Shown: piece after piece, positions 6,735 through 11,253 of the stretch
Numbering within the stretch: the stretch's first letter is position 1
Layout: each line of letters begins with the position of its first letter
From: Pseudomonadota bacterium
GTDB lineage: Bacteria > Pseudomonadota > Alphaproteobacteria > Caulobacterales > Caulobacteraceae
Assembly: GCA_023456105.1 (NCBI GenBank)
Contig: JAEYAO010000033.1
Span: forward strand, 1-11,253
DNA: 11,253 nucleotides
Reading direction: 5' to 3'
Notes under the pieces: model-generated
Databases searched by the model: none
The model's input: only the letters and a program-made list of their open reading frames with translations
What the model was told of the DNA's origin: nothing
Translations under genes and position numbers: made by a program

Positions 6735-6861
6735 CATCCGCGCGTTGCATGGCGCAACGCGAAGTGAGTCTCGCCCATTTGGTCCGGGTGGCTCCTTTTG
6801 ATACAGGGGCGGCCGACATCGCGGCCTGAGCGACCGCCGCCTTTCTCGAACGGAGAGCGCC
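6735..6861. other. 127-nt intergenic region before the aminotransferase gene
   Basis: This is the longest gap in the window. It starts with a perfect hairpin (6741-6761) just after the ATPase stop. It ends with the GGAGAG ribosome-binding site of the aminotransferase, 6 nt before its ATG. The AT-richer patch around 6794-6805, CCTTTTGATACA, is a possible -10 region for a separate promoter of the sugar gene pair. No convincing -35 element accompanies it (TTGGTC at 6779-6784 is the best). Confidence 0.4.
6741..6761 (+). terminator. Hairpin after the ABC ATPase gene, possible terminator
   Basis: CGCGTTGC (6741-6748) and GCAACGCG (6754-6761) form a perfect 8-bp GC-rich stem with a 5-base loop, six nt after the ATPase stop. 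No T-run follows, so it is not a classic intrinsic terminator. Position and stem quality still favour a role in transcript ending or 3'-end stability. As a dyad it could also bind a regulator of the downstream genes. Confidence 0.4.
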
Positions 6862-8019
6862 ATGATCCCCTTTATCGACCTCCAGGCCCAGCGCGTCCGC
6901 CTCGGCGGCAGGATCGAAGCCGCGGTGGCCGAGGCCGTGACCGGCGGCGCCTGGGTCATGGGTCCTCAGGTGCGCCAGTTCGAAACCGACCTCGCCGCCT
7001 TTGGTCAGGCCAGGCACGCGCTGGGCTGCGCCAACGGCACGGACGCCCTGGCCCTGCCGCTGATGGCGTGGGGGATCGGGCGGGGCGACGCGGTGTTCGT
7101 CCCCTCCTTCACCTTCGCCGCGACGGCCGAGGTCGTGCCCTGGTTCGACGCCGAGCCCGTGTTCGTCGACGTGGACGAATCGACCTACAACATGAGCCCG
7201 GCCGCGCTGGAAGCCGCCATCGACGGGATCAATGCCGAGGGCCGCCTGACGCCCCGCGTCGTCATCGCCGTGGACCTGTTCGGCCAGCCCGCGGACTACC
7301 CCGCCATCAAGGCGATCTGCGACAGGCACGGGCTGAAGCTGATCTCGGACTCGGCGCAAGGCTTCGGCTGCACGATCGACGACGCCCACCCGCTGAAGTG
7401 GGCGGACGTGACCACCACCAGCTTCTTCCCGGCCAAGCCGCTCGGCTGCTACGGCGACGGCGGCGCGGTGCTGACCGACGACGACGAACTGGCCCAGCTG
7501 ATGGACTCCATCCGCGTGCACGGCAAGGCTGTGGCCGTGGACCTCAAGGACCGCGTCTTCGATCACGACCCCAAATACCTGAACATGCGCATCGGCCTGA
7601 ACAGCCGCCTGGACACCATCCAGGCCGCCGTCCTGATCGAGAAGCTCAAGGTGTTCGGCCAGGAGATCGAGTGGCGCAACGCCGCCGCCGCCCGCTACAA
7701 CGCGGGCCTGCGTCCCCACGTCTCGGCCGTGCCGGACGTTCCCGCCGGGAACATCTCCAACTGGGCTCAATACACGATCGAGCACCCGGACCGCGACGAC
7801 CTGGCCGCGCATCTGAAGGCGCACGACATCCCCACCGCCGTCTATTATCCGATCCCGCTGCACCTGCAGCCGGCCTATGAACACTATCCGCGCGGCGCGG
7901 GCGGCCTGCCGGTCACCGAACGGCTCAAGGACGTGGTGATCAGCCTGCCGATGCACGCGGATCTGGACGCAGCGACCCAGGACCGCATCGTCGCCGCCGT
8001 CGCCGCCTACAAGGGCTGA
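6862..8019 (+). CDS. DegT/DnrJ/EryC1 PLP-dependent sugar aminotransferase, GnnB-like
   Basis: A 385-residue member of the DegT/DnrJ/EryC1/StrS family, which transfers the amino group of glutamate to a keto group of a nucleotide sugar using pyridoxal phosphate. The opening MIPFIDLQAQ is typical. Residues expected to hold the cofactor are present: NGTDAL (58-63) for the phosphate, D163 and Q166 in SDSAQGFG for the ring, and K192 in SFFPAKPLGCYGDGGA as the Schiff-base lysine. GGAGAG, 6 nt before the ATG, supports the start. The partner dehydrogenase follows after 5 nt, which points to 3-keto then 3-amino sugar formation. The best guess is GnnB (UDP-GlcNAc3N synthesis for diaminoglucose lipid A). 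WbpE-type O-antigen aminotransferases are close alternatives, but no other O-antigen gene is nearby. Confidence 0.93.
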   Translation: MIPFIDLQAQRVRLGGRIEAAVAEAVTGGAWVMGPQVRQFETDLAAFGQARHALGCANGTDALALPLMAWGIGRGDAVFVPSFTFAATAEVVPWFDAEPVFVDVDESTYNMSPAALEAAIDGINAEGRLTPRVVIAVDLFGQPADYPAIKAICDRHGLKLISDSAQGFGCTIDDAHPLKWADVTTTSFFPAKPLGCYGDGGAVLTDDDELAQLMDSIRVHGKAVAVDLKDRVFDHDPKYLNMRIGLNSRLDTIQAAVLIEKLKVFGQEIEWRNAAAARYNAGLRPHVSAVPDVPAGNISNWAQYTIEHPDRDDLAAHLKAHDIPTAVYYPIPLHLQPAYEHYPRGAGGLPVTERLKDVVISLPMHADLDAATQDRIVAAVAAYKG

Positions 8020-8024
8020 TCCTC

Positions 8025-8957
8025 ATGCCGAACCCCACTCCGCTGAAGATCGGCGTCGCCGGCGCGGGCGTCATGGGCCGCAACCATGCGCGGGTCGCCG
8101 CCGAGATGCGCGACTTCGACTTGACCGCCGTCTTCGATCCGGACGCCATCACGGCCGAAGGCGTGGCCGCCGCCTATGGCGCCGCCCCTTTCACCTCCGC
8201 TGAAGACTTCGTGGACGCCGGTCTGGATGCGGCGATCGTATCGACGCCGAACCGCTTCCACGCCGAAGTGGGCGTGGCCCTGCTGGAGCGGGGCGTCCAC
8301 GTGCTGGTGGAAAAGCCCATCGCCGCCACCGTCGCCGACGCCCAGCGGATGATCGATGCGGCCCGGGCCAACAGCCGCGTGCTGATGGTCGGCCAGGTGG
8401 AGCGGTTCAACCCGGCGGTCGAGACCGTCAAGCGCGCCGTGGCCGACGACGACATCATCTCCATCCAGGTCACCCGCGTCGGTCCGTTCCCGCCCCGCAT
8501 GGGCGAGGTCGGCGTGGTCATCGACCTGGCGGTCCACGACATCGACATCATCCGTCACCTGACCGGCTCGGAGATCGTCGAGGTCCAGCCTCAGCTGGTC
8601 CGCAGCCGCGCCGAGCGTGAGGACACGGCCCTGCTCCAGTTCCGGCTGGCTGACGGGGCCATCGCCCACATCACCACCAATTGGGTCACCCCCTACAAGA
8701 CCCGCACCCTTCAGGTCGCCACCAAGACCAAGTTCGTGGTCGCCGATCTGATCACCCGCCAGGTCACCGAATATTTCGGCCAGCAGCCGGACGGCTCCTA
8801 CTCCACCCGCATGCTGAACAGCTGGCCGGCCGAACCGCTAAAAAAGGAGCTGGAGGCTTTCGCCCACGCCATCCGCTCGGGCGAGCCCCCCGCCGTCACC
8901 GGCGAGGACGGCCTGCGCAACCTCGAGGTCGCGCTGAGGTGCCTGGGCGAGGTCTGA
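8025..8957 (+). CDS. Gfo/Idh/MocA-family oxidoreductase, GnnA-like
   Basis: A 310-residue NAD(P)-dependent sugar dehydrogenase. The Rossmann region has KIGVAGAGVMGRNHARV (8-24, with GAGVMG 13-18), STPNRFHAE (73-81) and the hallmark VEKPIA (95-100, K97). The C-terminal domain has VVIDLAVHDIDIIRHL (164-179) with the usual catalytic-region H171 and D172. It would oxidise a nucleotide-sugar hydroxyl, giving the ketone used by the aminotransferase just upstream; the two genes are 5 nt apart and must be co-transcribed. By analogy with GnnA of Acidithiobacillus ferrooxidans the substrate may be UDP-GlcNAc oxidised at C3. WbpB-like enzymes acting on UDP-GlcNAc uronic acid are the alternative, and the family is broad, so the substrate is inference. 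The start ATG 8025 fits the family N-terminus. Confidence 0.92.
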   Translation: MPNPTPLKIGVAGAGVMGRNHARVAAEMRDFDLTAVFDPDAITAEGVAAAYGAAPFTSAEDFVDAGLDAAIVSTPNRFHAEVGVALLERGVHVLVEKPIAATVADAQRMIDAARANSRVLMVGQVERFNPAVETVKRAVADDDIISIQVTRVGPFPPRMGEVGVVIDLAVHDIDIIRHLTGSEIVEVQPQLVRSRAEREDTALLQFRLADGAIAHITTNWVTPYKTRTLQVATKTKFVVADLITRQVTEYFGQQPDGSYSTRMLNSWPAEPLKKELEAFAHAIRSGEPPAVTGEDGLRNLEVALRCLGEV

Positions 8958-9005
8958 AGCCCCGCCGCCTTGGCGAGGCCGCAAACCGCTGGAACCTTGC
9001 CGATC

Positions 9006-9500
9006 ATGCGCCTGTCCGCCGCTCTCACCGCCCTGTCGCTTCTCGCCACAGCCACGCCCGCGCTGGCCGATGTGCGCTACCTCGCCTTCGACGCCGGCGA
9101 CCGCCTGACCCAGTCGCTGACGCGCGGCGTGACGCTGGAAGTCGAGCGCGGCCTGTTCGGCGCGATCCGCGTCAACCGCCTGTTCTCCACCACCTCGCGG
9201 GGGTCGGCGACGTTCGAGCGCGGCGGCCCGGCCGAGGCCCTGTCGGTGCTGCCCGACGGCGCGCGCGGCGATCTGTATGAAGTCCGGCAGGTCGGCGACG
9301 GCCGGGGCCTGGCCCGCGCCCTATGCCCCGCCGCGAGCCAGGTCTGGCTGGCCATCGGCCGCGTCCGCGCCGCGCGCCCCCTCTCCATGCAGGCGGTGGG
9401 TCTCTGGCCCGACGGCAAGTATCGTCACTGCGCCGCCCTGTCGTACGAATGGCGCGGCGAATGGGCGACACGGCCGCCCGCCGGCGGCGCCACCCCCTGA
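9006..9500 (+). CDS. Secreted protein of unknown function
   Basis: A 164-residue protein with a standard signal peptide: MRLSAALTALSLLATATPALA, with likely cleavage after Ala21 (ALA|DV). The mature part of about 143 residues is beta-rich by eye (VRYLAFDAG, GVTLEVERGLFGAIRVNRLF, QVWLAIGRV) and holds two cysteines, C107 and C142, that could pair in the periplasm. I recognise no enzyme motif. The reading frame opens upstream at 8970, but the ATG at 9006 is chosen because it places the signal peptide at the N-terminus. No strong ribosome-binding site is visible. It follows the dehydrogenase by 48 nt on the same strand, so read-through is possible. Codon pattern and signal peptide support a real gene; function is unknown. 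Confidence 0.78.
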   Translation: MRLSAALTALSLLATATPALADVRYLAFDAGDRLTQSLTRGVTLEVERGLFGAIRVNRLFSTTSRGSATFERGGPAEALSVLPDGARGDLYEVRQVGDGRGLARALCPAASQVWLAIGRVRAARPLSMQAVGLWPDGKYRHCAALSYEWRGEWATRPPAGGATP

Positions 9501-9512
9501 CGCGGCCCTGAC

Positions 9513-9534
9513 GCGAGGGGTCGTGACGCCTCGC
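9513..9534 (+). terminator. Weak hairpin between the secreted and membrane protein genes
   Basis: GCGAGG (9513-9518) and CCTCGC (9529-9534) form a 6-bp stem with a 10-base loop, 12 nt after the stop of the secreted protein gene. No T-run follows. The candidate promoter 9547-9575 starts just beyond it, which fits a transcription boundary, but the evidence is slight. Confidence 0.2.
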
Positions 9535-9546
9535 AGGCGAAGGCGC

Positions 9547-9575
9547 TTCTGGACGCCCGTCCCGCGCGTTATGCT
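9547..9575 (+). promoter_or_regulatory. Candidate promoter for a leaderless transcript of the 9582 gene
   Basis: TTCTGG (9547-9552) and TATGCT (9570-9575) are separated by 17 bases, and the A of the ATG at 9582 lies 7 bases after the -10. Transcription could therefore begin on the start codon. No Shine-Dalgarno sequence precedes that ATG, which fits leaderless translation, common in Caulobacterales. The -35 match is poor. Confidence 0.3.
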
Positions 9576-9581
9576 CGGGTC

Positions 9582-10196
9582 ATGAGCGCCGCCTTTCATC
9601 CGTCGCCGCGTCGTCCCGCCCTCGGCCCGACCGTGGCGCTGGCGCTGGGCGGCCTGGCGGCGGTGCTGAGCGGCGCCCTTCTGGTCGAACCCCTGCTGAA
9701 CCGCCTGACCGAGAGCGGCGCCCTGGTCCAGGCCTATGACGCCGCCCGAGGCCTCGCGGGACGCGCCGTCGAGCAGACGCGCGCTCTGGATGTCGTCCCC
9801 GCCCCCGACGACGGCCCTCGCCCCGTCAACGACCTGTCGCCGGATGGCGTCTGGACCGCTGCGGATGAACCGGCTCGCGCGCTCTCCGATCAGCTGACGT
9901 TCGAGGGCGCGACCCTGCGCCTGTCGGGACAGGCGCCCCTCGCCACCACGCCGCACCGCCTGCTGGAGGCGCGCGAGCCGCTGCCAGGCGGCGACACCTA
10001 CGCCCGCGCCCTGCGCGTGCCGGCGAACGTGCAGGTCGAGGTGCGCGATCTGGCTCAAGCCCCGGCCGCGCCCGCCCTGTGCGACGGCCGCACCGTCCAG
10101 CGGATCGCCCTGGTGCAGACCGCGCGCGAGCTGATCCTGCTGCCGCTGGCGACGGACGGCGGCGCCCCTTGCGCCCGCCTGCTGTGGCGCCGCTGA
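9582..10196 (+). CDS. Single-pass membrane protein of unknown function
   Basis: A 204-residue protein. A short basic N-terminus (PSPRRPALG) precedes one hydrophobic segment at about 16-38 (TVALALGGLAAVLSGALLV), predicting an inner-membrane anchor with the rest in the periplasm. A helical stretch follows (40-70), then a Pro/Asp-rich linker (71-100), then a strand-rich C-terminal domain with LTFEGATLRLSG, VPANVQVEVRD and VQRIALVQTARELILLPL. C167 and C197 could form a disulfide. I do not recognise a family. The ATG at 9582 is the first in the frame and lacks a Shine-Dalgarno site. It ends 5 nt before the chosen start of the DUF2459 gene, so the two are probably co-transcribed and may act together in the envelope. 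Confidence 0.75.
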   Translation: MSAAFHPSPRRPALGPTVALALGGLAAVLSGALLVEPLLNRLTESGALVQAYDAARGLAGRAVEQTRALDVVPAPDDGPRPVNDLSPDGVWTAADEPARALSDQLTFEGATLRLSGQAPLATTPHRLLEAREPLPGGDTYARALRVPANVQVEVRDLAQAPAAPALCDGRTVQRIALVQTARELILLPLATDGGAPCARLLWRR

Positions 10197-10201
10197 AGCC
10201 G

Positions 10202-10903
10202 GTGGGCGTCCTGCGTTTTTTTCTGGTCCTGATGCTCGCGGCCCTGCTCGGAGCCGGCGCGGCTCTGTGGACCTGGACGCGGCCGGGCGACGCCGCCCTG
10301 GCTCCGTCGGCGGACGAGCCGACGGTGGTCGTCCACCTGCTGGACAACGGATTTCACACGGATCTGGCGGTTCCCCGCGCCCTTCTTCTCCAGCGCGGCG
10401 GCCCGCTCGCTGAGGCCGTCCGGCAGCTCGCGCCGGGAGAATGGGTCTTCATCGGCTGGGGCGACGCCCGCTTCTATGTGGACCAGAGCCCGATCTCCAG
10501 CCGCCTGCCCGACGGCGCCCGGGCCTTTTTCGGCCCGAACAATCCCTCCGTGCTGATGCTGGATCCGGAGACGCGCGATCCGGCCGAGATGTATCCGACC
10601 GAGGGCCGCGCCGCCCTCCGCCTGTCGCCCGCCGCCTTCGACCGCATGGCGGGCCGCATCGAGGCCTCGCTGGACCTGTCGTCCGTCGCGCCAGAGATCG
10701 CGGCGCAACGACCCGGAGACGACGCCCGCTTCTTCCGGAGCCGCGAAATCTTTTCGATCGCGCACCTGTGCAACCACTGGACCGCCCAGGTGCTGCACGC
10801 CGCAGGCCTCCAGGTTCGGCCCGCCCGCAGCCTGACCTCCGGTGAGGTGATGCGGACCGTCCAGCGCGCCGCTCCGCTGGACAGCGACGCCCCCGCCGCC
10901 TAG
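10202..10903 (+). CDS. DUF2459 (TIGR02117) family envelope protein
   Basis: A 233-residue protein with an N-terminal hydrophobic segment (about 3-24, RFFLVLMLAALLGAG), acting as a signal peptide or anchor. It carries the conserved blocks of DUF2459/TIGR02117: VVVHLLDNGFHTDLAVP (42-58), WVFIGWGDARFYVDQ (81-95) and IAHLCNHWTAQVLHAAGL (186-203). The invariant-looking His52 and Cys190 recall a Cys/His catalytic pair in the order seen in permuted NlpC/P60 (papain-like) folds, but this is inference and no activity is established for the family here. Start choice is uncertain: GTG 10202 lies 5 nt after the previous stop, GTG 10184 would overlap that gene, and ATG 10232 would shorten the hydrophobic segment. 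None has a good ribosome-binding site. Confidence 0.82.
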   Translation: MGVLRFFLVLMLAALLGAGAALWTWTRPGDAALAPSADEPTVVVHLLDNGFHTDLAVPRALLLQRGGPLAEAVRQLAPGEWVFIGWGDARFYVDQSPISSRLPDGARAFFGPNNPSVLMLDPETRDPAEMYPTEGRAALRLSPAAFDRMAGRIEASLDLSSVAPEIAAQRPGDDARFFRSREIFSIAHLCNHWTAQVLHAAGLQVRPARSLTSGEVMRTVQRAAPLDSDAPAA

Positions 10904-10925
10904 ACCCCGCCCCTTCGCTTTTCCG

Positions 10926-10944
10926 GCCGGGTCCGAACCCCGGC
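10926..10944 (+). other. Hairpin between the DUF2459 gene and rbfA
   Basis: GCCGGG (10926-10931) and CCCGGC (10939-10944) form a perfect 6-bp stem with a 7-base loop in the 65-nt gap before rbfA. It has no T-run after it. It lies just upstream of the rbfA ribosome-binding site and could be a weak terminator or 5'-leader structure. Confidence 0.25.
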
Positions 10945-10968
10945 GAGCGGCACGAAAGGACGGCTCTC

Positions 10969-11253
10969 ATGGCCAGGAAACAACACACCCGCAACGCCTC
11001 CGGTCCCGCCGGCCCGAGCCAGCGCCAGCTGCGCGCGGGCGAGCTGATCCGCCACGCGCTGGTGGACATCCTGCGCGAGGAGGAAATCCACGACGAGGCT
11101 CTGGCCGGCGTCTCCATCACCGTCACCGAGGTGCGGCTGTCGCCTGACCTGAAGCACGCCACCTGCTTCGTGGAGCCGCTGGGCGCCGGCGTCGAGGCCG
11201 CCCCGACCACGGGCCACGAGAGCGAGATCATCAAGGCGCTGAACGCCCACGCC
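10969..11253 (+). CDS. rbfA: Ribosome-binding factor A, N-terminal part (3' end outside window)
   Basis: The first 95 codons of RbfA, a cytosolic KH-fold protein that binds the 30S subunit near the 16S rRNA 5' helix and helps late maturation. Recognisable blocks are SQRQLRAGELIRHALVDIL (17-35), the strand GVSITVTEVRLSPDLKHATC (47-66) and FVEPLG (67-72), followed by the helix that begins SEIIKALN (85-92). RbfA is usually about 120-150 residues in this group, so about the last third is missing. AAGGA, 8 nt before ATG 10969, supports the start. In many alphaproteobacteria rbfA directly follows infB and precedes truB; here the gene upstream is a DUF2459 gene, so the link to infB is broken. The downstream side is not visible. 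Confidence 0.95.
   Translation, partial: MARKQHTRNASGPAGPSQRQLRAGELIRHALVDILREEEIHDEALAGVSITVTEVRLSPDLKHATCFVEPLGAGVEAAPTTGHESEIIKALNAHA

Noticed and set aside
5655..6959. Long upstream extension of the zinc-finger frame on the minus strand
   Set aside because: The extension is antisense to the ABC ATPase gene, low in complexity and rich in Arg/Gln/His. The family length is met from the ATG at 5654.
6691..7956. A 421-codon minus-strand open frame over the aminotransferase gene
   Set aside because: The plus strand encodes an intact DegT aminotransferase with all cofactor residues. The antisense product shows no domain and has the composition of a shadow frame.
6862..8957. Start of an O-antigen or capsule cluster
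   Set aside because: Only the aminotransferase and dehydrogenase are present. No glycosyltransferase, flippase, polymerase or NDP-sugar nucleotidyltransferase flanks them within the window.
10926..10944. tRNA T-arm-like hairpin (5-6 bp stem, 7-base loop TCCGAAC)
   Set aside because: The loop resembles TTCRANY but position 55 is C. No acceptor stem, anticodon arm or D-arm can be fitted around it in the 65-nt gap, so it is treated as a simple hairpin.
1..11253. CRISPR array, toxin-antitoxin pair, phage module or defence island
   Set aside because: No regularly spaced direct repeats, no small paired toxin/antitoxin frames, and no integrase, capsid, restriction or nuclease-helicase genes were seen. 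The only mobile DNA is the IS end at the left edge.

Overview
The window is GC-rich, tightly packed chromosomal DNA. It suggests an alphaproteobacterium of the Caulobacterales, most likely Brevundimonas or a close relative. The grounds are the codon usage, a TTGACGC-type -35 element, and gene families typical of that order: a PolA with all three domains, a short NDUFS6-like zinc-finger protein, and an aminotransferase/dehydrogenase pair suited to diamino-sugar lipid A. The assignment is inference, because no rRNA or species-specific marker is present.

Layout. Bases 1-124 are the right end of an IS5-family insertion sequence: the last 37 codons of its transposase and a presumed terminal repeat. 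Bases 174-5654 hold five minus-strand genes that look like one operon. In transcription order they are a zinc-finger protein (5654-5415), a glyoxalase I-like VOC protein (5392-4952), a lipoprotein of unknown function (4952-4338), DNA polymerase I polA (4303-1367) and an HI0933/YhiN-type flavoprotein (1370-174). The junctions are 22 nt, a 1-nt stop/start overlap, 34 nt and a TTGA overlap.

From about 5655 the genes run on the plus strand. First is an ABC-2-type ATPase with no permease beside it (5760-6734). Then come a DegT/DnrJ/EryC1 PLP aminotransferase (6862-8019) and a Gfo/Idh/MocA dehydrogenase (8025-8957), only 5 nt apart. They form a natural two-step pair (oxidise a sugar hydroxyl, then aminate the ketone) and best match GnnB/GnnA, which make UDP-GlcNAc3N for 2,3-diaminoglucose lipid A. 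Next are a small secreted protein (9006-9500), a single-pass membrane protein (9582-10196), a DUF2459/TIGR02117 envelope protein (10202-10903), and the first 95 codons of the ribosome-maturation factor rbfA, cut by the window end.

There is no CRISPR array, complete tRNA, rRNA, phage module or obvious defence system. No gap between genes reaches 300 bases; the longest is 127 nt (6735-6861). Apart from the IS end this is ordinary chromosome. The most interesting points are the probable lipid A diamino-sugar pair, the possible Cys/His active site in the DUF2459 protein, and three short envelope proteins of unknown function. I see no convincing undescribed multi-gene system.
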